DNA of 64,000 bases from Saccharopolyspora oryzae (GTDB lineage: Bacteria; Actinomycetota; Actinomycetes; Mycobacteriales; Pseudonocardiaceae). Below, piece by piece: positions 25,648-32,635 of the stretch. Position 1 is the first letter of the stretch; each line of letters begins with the position of its first letter. Position numbers and translations under genes: made by a program. A model generated the notes under the pieces. It was not told where the DNA came from, ran no database searches, and saw only the letters and a program-made list of their open reading frames with translations. The stretch covers positions 62,001 through 126,000 of the forward strand of contig NZ_JAQGLA010000004.1 in assembly GCF_027853915.1 (NCBI RefSeq), in the 5' to 3' direction.

Positions 25648-25716
25648 GCCAGAAATCCCCTGCATCCCCTGAAGACTCGGGTCCGAGAATCCATATTCAG
25701 GGAGGGGAGCAGTCAA
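25630..25716 (+). ncRNA. Possible residual omega-RNA (TnpB guide RNA) region at the element right end
   Basis: In active IS200/IS605 elements the 3-prime end of tnpB and the right end encode the guide scaffold (omega or re-RNA), and the bases just beyond act as the guide. Here that part survives with a compact hairpin (CTCGG/CCGAG near 25671) and a longer CCCCTGA/TCAGGGAGGGG pairing. A processed RNA would end near 25716 and carry host sequence beyond. Whether it is transcribed is unknown; tnpB here could not use it, but another copy in the genome might. Confidence 0.35.
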
Positions 25717-26162
25717 GATGATTCCCTGCTGACCTGCTCCTGGCGGTCTGCTGCGGGTGCTGGCCGGTTCGCCAGCTCGTTGACGACCAGCAGCAGGACT
25801 GCGAGTGCGATCGGTGCGGCTTGGGAGATCACCTGGAGCGGCACCGCGTTGCCCGTCGCGCCGTGGTGCTGGTGGTAGATCAGGTGCGGAACGTTGAAGA
25901 CGAGCGAGGCGGCGAGGACCGCGCGAACCAGCGCGTGCCGCATCGACACCGCGGCGTATCCCAGGATCACCGCGAACTGGAGGCCGATCAGCCCGAAGTC
26001 GCGCGTCATGTGCTCGTTGTACGGCGGGAACTCGGTCAGCCAGGCGAGTTCCGGTGTGGGGAAGCCGAGCTGGAACGACAGCGGGGAGACTGCTGCCCAC
26101 AGCGTGGGGATGCCCTCGCCGAGCGCGGTCAGCACCAAGCCGATCCGCAGGAGCAGTCGCAC
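25713..26162 (-). CDS. Small integral membrane protein, function unknown
   Basis: The 149-residue protein has four hydrophobic segments: residues about 3-20, 58-75, 81-98 and 117-134. Phrases such as LVLTALGEGIPTLWAAVSP and HLIYHQHHG resemble small DoxX-like or unannotated actinobacterial membrane proteins. The GTG at 26162 follows GAGGAGG by 5 bp; an upstream start would add about 54 non-hydrophobic residues without a ribosome site. Its stop codon (25713-25715) lies within the right end of the IS remnant, so its original C-terminus may have been altered by the insertion. Confidence 0.6.
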   Translation of the reverse strand: MRLLLRIGLVLTALGEGIPTLWAAVSPLSFQLGFPTPELAWLTEFPPYNEHMTRDFGLIGLQFAVILGYAAVSMRHALVRAVLAASLVFNVPHLIYHQHHGATGNAVPLQVISQAAPIALAVLLLVVNELANRPAPAADRQEQVSRESS

Positions 26163-26434
26163 GCGTCCTCCTCGCAGCGACCGGCCGGGAGTCAGAGCGC
26201 TGGCTCCCGGCCGGTCGTCTCGTGTGGATTCCTCTTGCTGCGATCCGCTCGAACGCCCGTCGATTGTCCGCGGCAGAACCCAAGATCGCTTCGCCAGGTT
26301 ATCGGCACTCTTCCCGGTGACCACGACTCATCACTCGGATGTGCGAACTTGCTCGGCCATTCCGGAGAATTATCCACTGTGGACTGGATTGGGCGGGTGC
26401 GCCGCGGTACCCGGTGATGTGGGTGAGCACCCCG
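26163..26434. other. 272 bp intergenic region
   Basis: This gap holds the promoter for the membrane-protein gene, read leftward, and the 3-prime flank of the DUF899 gene. It contains TCCACTGTGGA at 26374-26384, identical to the copy at 4149. No gene or strong hairpin was seen. Confidence 0.4.
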
Positions 26435-27292
26435 CTAGTGGCAGTGGTGGGGTTGGTTCGGGGGTTCTGCGCTTGCGGTGCCGAGGTCGTCGGAGTGTCC
26501 GGCTTCGAGGCGCGGCCACTGGGCGATGGGGCGCCCGCCCGGCCATTGCGCCGCTGGTGGCCAATCGGGCGGGCCGCCGTCGGTCCTGGTGTTGGAGCAC
26601 GGTGGCGGCCAGCCGGGCGGCGAGTTCTCCCACGGCTCCTGGCGTCCGTGCACGGTGAGGTCCATGAGTGCGTAGCTGTAGTCCATCGCCTCCACGCCGC
26701 GGCGGGTCGTCCAGTAGGTTTCGAAGACGCGGTCGCCGTCGCGCAGGTAGCACACCAGGTGGAACAAGCCGACTTGGCGCCCGACGAGGAGTGCGTCGAG
26801 GGACGGTTGCGCCGAGTACCAGGGCATGCGCCAGCCCATGAAGTCGCGGTAGCGGATGCTCTCGTCGTACGACACCTGGGGCTCGGCTCCGCTGGCGGAA
26901 ACGTTGCGCCCCTGGCAGAAGACCGCGTAGGTGATGTCGCGGGAGTGCAGGGAGGACAGCTCGGCGACCTGGCTGGTGTAGAACGTGCAGCCCTCGCACT
27001 GCTCGGCCGCGGGGCGGCCGGGGTTCCACATGAAGTAGTAGGCGATGAGCTGCCGGCGCCCTTCGAACGCGTCGAGCAGGGTGAGCGGCCCGTCGGGCCC
27101 GATCAGCTCGAGGCTGCCGTCCACCTCGACCATGGGCAGCCGGCGGCGCGCGGCCGCGATCGCGTCGCCTTCGCGGGTGTGCGCCTTCTCCCGTGCGCGC
27201 AGCTCGTCGAGCTGGGCTTGGAACGTCGCGCGGTCGACGACGGGAGGCTTGGCGAGGGTGTGGGATGTGGTGACGTTTGCTGGATTGCTCAT
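26435..27292 (-). CDS. DUF899 family thioredoxin-like protein
   Basis: The 285-residue protein matches DUF899. It has RRRLPMVEVDGSLELIGPDG, LIAYYFMWNPGRPAAEQCEGC with a C-x-x-C-like pair, YRDFMGWRMPWYS, and VFETYWTTRRGVEAMDYSY. The family has a thioredoxin-like core and no proven function; the C-E-G-C pair suggests redox activity. The last 70 residues are rich in Pro and Trp and less conserved. GGAG precedes the ATG at 27292. It is the third gene of an SRPBCC-ArsR-DUF899 row, about 100 bp after arsR. The same trio of families recurs in actinomycetes. Confidence 0.8.
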   Translation of the reverse strand: MSNPANVTTSHTLAKPPVVDRATFQAQLDELRAREKAHTREGDAIAAARRRLPMVEVDGSLELIGPDGPLTLLDAFEGRRQLIAYYFMWNPGRPAAEQCEGCTFYTSQVAELSSLHSRDITYAVFCQGRNVSASGAEPQVSYDESIRYRDFMGWRMPWYSAQPSLDALLVGRQVGLFHLVCYLRDGDRVFETYWTTRRGVEAMDYSYALMDLTVHGRQEPWENSPPGWPPPCSNTRTDGGPPDWPPAAQWPGGRPIAQWPRLEAGHSDDLGTASAEPPNQPHHCH

Positions 27293-27391
27293 GGTGACTC
27301 CACAAGTCGTTCCGGCCCGCGCGTCCGTGATGACGTCGCGGTCTTTGCCGTGCGGCTGCACGCGGTTCGAATTCGCAGCGAGGCGCGCGGC

Positions 27392-27742
27392 TTACTTCAG
27401 GTCCCGCTCGGCCGCTTCCGCGACCCGCTTGATCTTGGCCAGGCGCCGGTCCCAGTCGGCGGCGAGCGCGGCCATCCAGCGGGCCGTCGTGTCCAGCGCC
27501 CCGGGGCTCACCGCGTACCGGACCTCACGTCCGACTTTCACGCTGTCGACCAGCCCGGCGCCGTCTAGGACGGAGAGGTGCTTGACCACCGCCTGGCGCG
27601 AGACCGGGAGCTCGTCGGCGAGCGTCGTCGCGGTGGCCTGCCCGCGTGCGGCCAGCAGGTCCAGCAGCTGGCGGCGGGTCGGGTCGGCCAGGGCGGCGAG
27701 AACGCCGTCGACGACGTCGGTGCTCGGGGAACGTCGGTCCAT
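27392..27742 (-). CDS. ArsR-family winged-helix repressor
   Basis: The 116-residue protein has the ArsR winged helix: VLAALADPTRRQLLDLLAAR, then LPVSRQAVVKHLSVLDGAGL for the recognition helix, and VKVGREVRYAVSP for the wing. There is no metal-binding Cys set, so it is not an arsenic or zinc sensor. This subgroup is usually paired with an SRPBCC (AHSA1) protein, as here: the SRPBCC gene ends 10 bp upstream. It probably represses its own operon through the twin inverted repeats at 28218-28270. The inducer is unknown. Confidence 0.85.
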   Translation of the reverse strand: MDRRSPSTDVVDGVLAALADPTRRQLLDLLAARGQATATTLADELPVSRQAVVKHLSVLDGAGLVDSVKVGREVRYAVSPGALDTTARWMAALAADWDRRLAKIKRVAEAAERDLK

Positions 27743-27752
27743 CGCGGTGGGG

Positions 27753-28187
27753 TCACTCGGCGCGGGCGGCGAGAGCGGTGAAGCAGTGCTCCCATCCGGC
27801 GGTGTGGTCTTTGATCACGTTGCGGCGGTTGTCGTCAGAGGTCGGCAGAGCTGCGAACCCGCTCTCCACGACGCGCAACCGGGTGCCGTCGCCCTCGGGC
27901 GTCAGGGTGAACTCCACGAGGGTGGAGTTGTCCTCGCGCAGGTCCTCGCCGGGGAACGCGCTCACCCACCGGTACGCCAGGTAGTGCGGCGGGTCGGACT
28001 TCTCCACGCGAATCGGGAAGTCGCCGTGCTCCGAATGCCGGGCGACCAGGGACTGGCCCTCCACGGCCACGGTGCCGCGAGCGCTCTCGTCGTCGGTCAC
28101 CCAGAAACCGGGCTCGGCCACCAGGGGCCAGACCCGTTCCGGCGCTGCCTGAATCAGGATCTCGCGCTCGATGCGGTCGTCGATCAT
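27753..28187 (-). CDS. SRPBCC (AHSA1-like) ligand-binding protein
   Basis: The 144-residue protein shows REILIQAAPERVWPLVAEP at the start and LVEFTLTPEGDGTRLRVVESG, then TAGWEHCFTALAA at the end, the layout of AHSA1/START-like domains with a hydrophobic pocket. The ATG at 28187 follows AAGGAGCATCCC. It leads the operon with arsR and DUF899 and lies just downstream of two perfect inverted repeats. It may bind or sense a hydrophobic compound. Confidence 0.8.
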   Translation of the reverse strand: MIDDRIEREILIQAAPERVWPLVAEPGFWVTDDESARGTVAVEGQSLVARHSEHGDFPIRVEKSDPPHYLAYRWVSAFPGEDLREDNSTLVEFTLTPEGDGTRLRVVESGFAALPTSDDNRRNVIKDHTAGWEHCFTALAARAE

Positions 28188-28217
28188 GGGATGCTCCTTC
28201 GCTTCCGCTCCGCTCTT

Positions 28218-28270
28218 GTGCAACTTCAGGGTTGCACATCAAGTCGGCACGTGCAATCCGCGAGTTGCAC
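28218..28270. promoter_or_regulatory. Twin operators GTGCAA-N8-TTGCAC upstream of the SRPBCC-arsR operon
   Basis: Two perfect inverted repeats have the same form: GTGCAA at 28218-28223 with TTGCAC at 28232-28237, and GTGCAA at 28251-28256 with TTGCAC at 28265-28270. Each has an 8 bp spacer, and the two copies start 33 bp apart, about three helical turns. They lie 31-83 bp upstream of the SRPBCC start. The obvious ligand is the ArsR-type repressor encoded in the operon. The assignment is inference; the repeats themselves are seen directly. Confidence 0.75.
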
Positions 28271-28411
28271 TTTTTCGCGTCGGAAGCACGAGCGGGCGGG
28301 ACACCGGTCAGTTGGCGGGTGAGGTTCCTGTGCTGGATCCCGTTGCGGCGCAACGGGAAATGTTGGCAGTTGTGGGGAAGTGGTTGGGGGAGCAGCTGAA
28401 ACTCGTTCGGC

Positions 28412-28921
28412 TCAGTCCAGGTCTTCGTACGCTGCGACGGCTTCCCAGTGGGCACCGAGCGCGTTGAGAAGCGTTGCGGTGTCGGCGTCGCGGGGGATGT
28501 CCTTGCCGGCCAGCAGCGCCTCGTCCAGTTGGCGGGCCCGGTGGTTCACCTCGGTGAGCACCTCTTCGCCTTCTTCGGTGAGGGAGAGCAGCTTGCGCCG
28601 GGCGTCGCGCGGGGATTCGATGCGCTGGATGAGGCCCCGTCGTTCGAGCCTGCGGCACAGGTCGGCCATCGTCGAGGTGTCCAGCGCGGCGGCGCCGGCC
28701 AGCGAGCTCTGGTCGCTGCCGGGGTAGGCGCGGACGGCGGAGAGGACGGCGAACTGCGGGCCGGTCAGCACCGAGTCGACGTGCCGGTTCCAGGCGGCGA
28801 GGTAGGCCTGGTACAGCCGGCGGGCGCCGTAGCCGGGCGCGGCCAGCAGGTCGGAGGGCGGTGCCGGGGTGGCTGCTGACGTCTCCGCGGCGCGTCGGCC
28901 CGTGCGCGCTGGCTCCCCCAT
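28412..28921 (-). CDS. MarR-family regulator of nicotinate catabolism (NicR-like)
   Basis: The 169-residue protein has the MarR core: DSVLTGPQFAVLSAVRAYPG, SSLAGAAALDTSTMADLCRR for the recognition helix, and IESPRDARRKLLSLTEEGEE for the wing. GGGAGGAACGCA precedes the ATG at 28921. It is transcribed away from nicX, and an 18 bp motif in its own promoter recurs before nicX and nicC. This parallels NicR of Pseudomonas, a MarR-type repressor of nic genes relieved by 6-hydroxynicotinate, although the proteins need not be orthologous. It probably represses itself and both nic operons. Confidence 0.8.
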   Translation of the reverse strand: MGEPARTGRRAAETSAATPAPPSDLLAAPGYGARRLYQAYLAAWNRHVDSVLTGPQFAVLSAVRAYPGSDQSSLAGAAALDTSTMADLCRRLERRGLIQRIESPRDARRKLLSLTEEGEEVLTEVNHRARQLDEALLAGKDIPRDADTATLLNALGAHWEAVAAYEDLD

Positions 28922-29233
28922 TGCGTTCCTCCCGTGCGGCTTGCGCACCTGGCCAGGTGCAAATCGATAATACGTACCCGGATGGTTGCGCTCGGTGCAG
29001 GGCCGGTGGGGTCCGAGCGGCGTCGGTTCTGCGGCCTGGTCTGCTGGTGAAACTCCTTGCTGCACAAGGGGATCACCGTGTCATCTGATCCGCGGTCGCC
29101 CGGCGTGCGGTGGGGGTGCTCTTGCGCGGGAGCGCGAGGTTCGACCACGGGTTCGAAGCGTCGGGATTGCGCGAAAGAGACTCTTGCGTGTCCGGATAAT
29201 ACGTGCTCGGATTATATCCGGAGGTGGTCAACG
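28922..29233. promoter_or_regulatory. Divergent marR-nicX promoter region (312 bp) with operator motif copies A and B
   Basis: The only sites I find in this gap are two copies of GATARTACGTRYYCGGAT. Copy A is at 28966-28983, about 45 bp before the marR start. Copy B is at 29195-29212, inside TCCGGATAAT-N10-ATTAT(AT)CCGGA (29191-29222), which abuts the GGAGGTGG ribosome site of nicX. A repressor bound at B would cover the probable promoter and transcript start. The middle of the gap (about 28990-29180) shows nothing else convincing. Confidence 0.7.
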
Positions 29234-30280
29234 GTGGACCAGAACCTGTTCAACGACATCTGCTTGCAGCAACTGCGCCTGTCCGGCGTGCACGAGGGGG
29301 AGACGGTCGTCGTGCTCACCCGCGGCGGGGAGCGCGCGGAGTACGCCGATGCGTTCCTGTGGGCCGCTCAGCAGCTGGGGGCCGCGGCGTTCCACATGCG
29401 GTTGCCCTCGCCGGCGAGCGCTTCGGGGGCGTGGGCCGTGGGCGACTCCGGCCTCGGGAACATCCCCAAGGCCGTGGACGCGCTCAAGGGCGTCGACATG
29501 GTCGTGGACTGCACCTTCCTGCTGTTCAGCAAGGAGCAGTTCGCCATCCAGGACGCCGGGGTCCGGATCCTGACCGCCGTCGAGCCGCCGGAGCTGCTGG
29601 CCCGGCTGATGCCGACGAAGGAGCTGCGCGAGCGGGTCGAGATCGGCGCGGAGCTGCTGGCCAAGGCGAGCACGATGCGGATCACCAGCCCGGCGGGCAC
29701 CGATGTCACCTACAAGCTCGGCATGTACCCGACGCTGTCGGAGTACGGCTACACCGACACCCCGGGGCGGTGGGACCACTGGCCCGCGGCCTTCGTGTTC
29801 ACCGGCGGAGCCGACGACGGTGTCGACGGGAAGATCGTGCTCGCGCCGGGCGACGTGCTCCTGCCGTTCAACACCTACGTGCAGACCCCGGTGGAGATCA
29901 CCATCGAGGAGGGCTTCATCCGCGACATCCGCGGCGGCGCCGGGTCGTCCGGGCTGGACGCGGACCTGCTTCGCTCCTACATCGAGAGCTTCGACGACCC
30001 GCGCGGCTACGGGATGAGCCACGTGGGCTGGGGTTTGGACGAGCGGGCCCACTGGCACGGCCTGACCCAGTTCCCGGGCGGGATGGGCATGGAGCTGCGC
30101 AGCTTCTACGGCAACGTGATGTTCTCCATCGGGCCGAACAACGAGCTCGGCGGCCCGAACGACACCGCCTGCCACTTCGACATCCCGATGCGCGGCAACT
30201 CGCTGTACCTGGACGACGAGCTGATCGTCGACGCGGGCGAGCTGACCGTCGCCGAGATGCGCCCGGTCGGTCGGCGATGA
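29234..30280 (+). CDS. nicX: 2,5-dihydroxypyridine 5,6-dioxygenase
   Basis: The 348-residue protein belongs to the M29 aminopeptidase-like family that includes NicX, an Fe(II) extradiol-like dioxygenase. It opens the ring of 2,5-dihydroxypyridine to N-formylmaleamate. The expected iron ligands are visible: His263 in GMSHVGWG, and His314 with Asp316 in ACHFDIP, close to His265, His318 and Asp320 of the Pseudomonas enzyme. The GTG at 29234 follows GGAGGTGG by 7 bp. It overlaps nicE by 4 bp, and a copy of the MarR motif abuts the ribosome site. The surrounding nic genes make the assignment firm. Confidence 0.88.
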   Translation: MDQNLFNDICLQQLRLSGVHEGETVVVLTRGGERAEYADAFLWAAQQLGAAAFHMRLPSPASASGAWAVGDSGLGNIPKAVDALKGVDMVVDCTFLLFSKEQFAIQDAGVRILTAVEPPELLARLMPTKELRERVEIGAELLAKASTMRITSPAGTDVTYKLGMYPTLSEYGYTDTPGRWDHWPAAFVFTGGADDGVDGKIVLAPGDVLLPFNTYVQTPVEITIEEGFIRDIRGGAGSSGLDADLLRSYIESFDDPRGYGMSHVGWGLDERAHWHGLTQFPGGMGMELRSFYGNVMFSIGPNNELGGPNDTACHFDIPMRGNSLYLDDELIVDAGELTVAEMRPVGRR

Positions 30281-31059
30281 GCGCGGACGCGGCGGTGCGC
30301 GAGCACCACATCGGGATGATCGTGCCCAGCTCGAACCTGACCATGGAGACCGAGCTGCCCCGGATGCTGCGCGCCCGGGAGGAGGCCGAACCGGGGGACC
30401 GGTTCGTCTTCCACTCGGCGCGGGCGCGGATGCAGCACGTGACCCCGGAACAGCTGCGGGCGATGAACGCCCAGGCCGAACGGGCGGCGGCGGAGCTGGC
30501 CGACGCCCGCCCGGGAGTCGTGGCCACCGCCTGCCTGGTGGCGATCATGGCGCAGGGGCCGGGCTACCACTGCACGGCGGAGGACGACATCACCCGCGCG
30601 CTGCGCGCCGAGGGGTCCGACGCCCCGGTCGTCTCCAGCGCTGGTGCGCTGCTGTCCGGCATCGGCGCGTTGGGCGCGCGCAAGGTCGCGATCCTGACGC
30701 CGTACATGAAGCCGCTGACCAAGGCGGTGGCGGACTACATCGAGGACGCCGGGGTCGAGGTGGTGGACGCGCTCTCGCTGGAGGTGCCGGACAACCTCGC
30801 CGTGGCGCGGCTTGATCCGGCCGATCTGCGCGAGCACTACCGCAAGCTCGACCTGTCCGGCGCCGACGCGCTGGTCCTGTCGGCCTGCGTGCAGATGCCG
30901 TCCCTGCCCTCGATCCAGCCGGTGGAGGACGAGGTGGGGATCCCGGTGCTCTCGGCCGCGACCGCCACCACCTTCCGGATCTTGTCCGAGCTCGGACTCG
31001 AAACCCGCGTGCCCGGTGCGGGAAAGCTGCTCGGCGGAGCCGTCGCCGTCCCGGCCTGA
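30277..31059 (+). CDS. nicE: Maleate cis-trans isomerase
   Basis: The 260-residue protein belongs to the Asp/Glu racemase superfamily. It has an early IVPSSNLTMETELP and two catalytic cysteines, Cys86 in ATACLVAIMA and Cys204 in LSACVQMPS. Their spacing of 118 equals that of Cys76 and Cys194 in Nocardia maleate isomerase. The enzyme turns maleate into fumarate without a cofactor, the last step of the nicotinate pathway. The ATG overlaps nicX (ATGA), so the two are coupled. Hairpins follow before nicC. Confidence 0.88.
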   Translation: MSADAAVREHHIGMIVPSSNLTMETELPRMLRAREEAEPGDRFVFHSARARMQHVTPEQLRAMNAQAERAAAELADARPGVVATACLVAIMAQGPGYHCTAEDDITRALRAEGSDAPVVSSAGALLSGIGALGARKVAILTPYMKPLTKAVADYIEDAGVEVVDALSLEVPDNLAVARLDPADLREHYRKLDLSGADALVLSACVQMPSLPSIQPVEDEVGIPVLSAATATTFRILSELGLETRVPGAGKLLGGAVAVPA

Positions 31060-31144
31060 CCTTCCAGCGCGCGGCGTTCGTGGCCGGGACCGCCTCGGGC
31101 GGGGCGTCCCGGCTCCTCGGGCCGTGCTGAATCCGCACGCCTCG

Positions 31145-31164
31145 ACGCGAGCTCGTGCTCGCGT
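31145..31164 (+). terminator. Hairpin after nicXE
   Basis: ACGCGAGC at 31145-31152 pairs perfectly with GCTCGCGT at 31157-31164 around a TCGT loop. A second, imperfect hairpin (TCCTGATC at 31172-31179 with GATCAGGA at 31197-31204) follows at once. They lie 86-145 bp after nicE and before the nicC promoter, so they probably end the nicXE transcript. No U-run is present. Confidence 0.5.
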
Positions 31165-31260
31165 GTCCGCATCCTGATCGTCTGCCTCTTCGCGCAGATC
31201 AGGAGTGCATCAATTGGTAATCACCTGCGAACAAATCCTTTTCAAGCAAAACCTTGCACA

Positions 31261-31290
31261 TCCGGATAGTACGTGTTCGGATCATCTGAA
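31261..31290. promoter_or_regulatory. Operator motif copy C upstream of nicC
   Basis: GATAGTACGTGTTCGGAT at 31265-31282 is the third copy of the 18 bp motif found at the marR and nicX promoters, here preceded by TCCG as at nicX. It lies about 45 bp before the nicC start and precedes the whole transport and hydroxylase operon. AT-rich sequence just upstream (31220-31258) could hold the promoter. Confidence 0.7.
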
Positions 31291-31326
31291 TCCGACGCGG
31301 GTTCCGGCGAGGACGAGGAGGCCAGC

Positions 31327-32598
31327 GTGGCTGCGAGCCAGTCGTTCGAAGTCGTTGTTGTCGGTGCCGGTTTGGGAGGCCTGTGCGCCGCGCTGTCGCT
31401 GCGGCAACGGGGCCTGCGGGCCACGGTCGTCGAGGCGGCGCCGCAGTTGGGGGAGATCGGCGCGGGAATCCAGACCGCCCCCAACGCCAGCCGGATCCTC
31501 ATCGGCCTGGGGCTGCGCGCCGAGCTCGAGCGCGTGCGCACCGAACCCCAGGACCAGGTCCGCCGCCGCTGGGCGGACGGGAGCATCATCGCCCAGCTGC
31601 CGCTCGGGCAGCGGGTGATCGACCAGTACGGGGCGCCCTACTGGCACTACCACCGCGCCGACCTGCACCGCGTCCTGCTCGACGCGTGCCTGGACCCCCA
31701 CGGCCCCGGCCCGGTCGTCGAGGTCGCCACCTCGGCGCAGGTGGTCGACCTCGACCGCACCGATCCGGTGCGCCCGGCGGTGCTGACCGCTGATGGCCGG
31801 CGGTTCGCCGGGGACCTCGTGGTCGGGGCGGACGGCATCCGGTCCGCGGTGCGGGACCTGGCGGGCTTCGACGACACCCTCGAGTTCTCCGGGGAGATGG
31901 CCTACCGCGCGCTGATCCCCGGCGACCTGGTAGCCGCGGACCCGGCGACCCGGTTCCTCGTGGACCGCTTCCACTCCACGATCTGGTACGGCCCGGACAA
32001 GCACCTGGTGCACTACATGATCCGCGGCGGCCAGTACCTCAACGTCGTCGCGATCGTCCCGTGCACCGAGGAGATCGCCCGGGACTGGAGCGGCCCGGCC
32101 ACCGCGGCGCAGCTCGCCGCGGAGTACGAGGAGTGGGACGACCGCGTCCCGGCGGTGCTGGCCAAGGCCAAGGACGAGGACGTGTCGGTGTGGGCGATGT
32201 ACCGCCGCCGCCGCGACCCGGTCTGGGTCGACGGGCGAATCGCCTTGCTCGGCGATGCCTGCCACGCGATGCTGCCCTACCAGGCGCAGGGCGCTTCCCA
32301 GGCGATGGAGGACGCGGCCGTGCTCGCCGAGGAGCTCGGCCGGGTGACCCGCGACGGGATCGAGGCGGCCCTGATCCGCTACGTCGATCGACGGGCCAAG
32401 CACGCGGGCATGGTCCAGGACGCGTCCCTGCAGAACATGAGCTTCTACCACCTGCCCGACGGGCCGGAGCAGCGCGAGCGCGACGAGAAGCTGCGCCGCT
32501 TCGACGGCGAGTCCGACGTGTCCTACGACTGGCTCTGGAACGGCAGCCCGCTCACGGACCCGGACACCGAATCCATCCAATACCAGTTCGCCCGCTGA
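31327..32598 (+). CDS. nicC: 6-hydroxynicotinate 3-monooxygenase
   Basis: The 423-residue protein is a class A flavoprotein monooxygenase. It has VVVVGAGLGGLCAALSLRQR for FAD, LVVGADGIRSAVRDL for the DG motif, and IALLGDACHAMLPYQAQGAS for the GD motif. NicC decarboxylates and hydroxylates 6-hydroxynicotinate to 2,5-dihydroxypyridine using NADH and O2. The closest alternative in this family is salicylate hydroxylase, but the neighbours supply every other nicotinate step. The GTG at 31327 follows GAGGAGG. An upstream in-frame GTG at 31273 would put the operator inside the gene, so I rejected it. The tail is about 40 residues longer than in the Pseudomonas enzyme. Confidence 0.85.
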   Translation: MAASQSFEVVVVGAGLGGLCAALSLRQRGLRATVVEAAPQLGEIGAGIQTAPNASRILIGLGLRAELERVRTEPQDQVRRRWADGSIIAQLPLGQRVIDQYGAPYWHYHRADLHRVLLDACLDPHGPGPVVEVATSAQVVDLDRTDPVRPAVLTADGRRFAGDLVVGADGIRSAVRDLAGFDDTLEFSGEMAYRALIPGDLVAADPATRFLVDRFHSTIWYGPDKHLVHYMIRGGQYLNVVAIVPCTEEIARDWSGPATAAQLAAEYEEWDDRVPAVLAKAKDEDVSVWAMYRRRRDPVWVDGRIALLGDACHAMLPYQAQGASQAMEDAAVLAEELGRVTRDGIEAALIRYVDRRAKHAGMVQDASLQNMSFYHLPDGPEQRERDEKLRRFDGESDVSYDWLWNGSPLTDPDTESIQYQFAR

Positions 32599-32635
32599 CG
32601 CGCGACGCCGACGCGACCTCACCACGGAGGGACTC

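Larger units (their letters stand above)
25005..25716. mobile_element. Degenerate IS200/IS605-family element with divergent tnpA and tnpB remnants
   Basis: Remnants of an IS200/IS605 element occupy this segment. A frameshifted, truncated tnpA lies on the minus strand (25010-25198) and an internally deleted tnpB on the plus strand (25225-25647), facing away from each other. The right side keeps the sequence after tnpB, including the hairpin CTCGG-GTC-CGAG near 25671 and a terminal TTCAGGGAGGGGAGCAGTCA at 25696-25715 that pairs partly with CCCCTGA just after 25660. The left boundary is only approximate. Neither protein can be active. The right end coincides with the stop codon of the neighbouring membrane-protein gene. 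Confidence 0.7.

Noticed and set aside
31273-31326. Earlier start for nicC at the GTG at 31273
   Set aside because: It would place the start inside the operator motif without a ribosome site, whereas GAGGAGG lies directly before the GTG at 31327.
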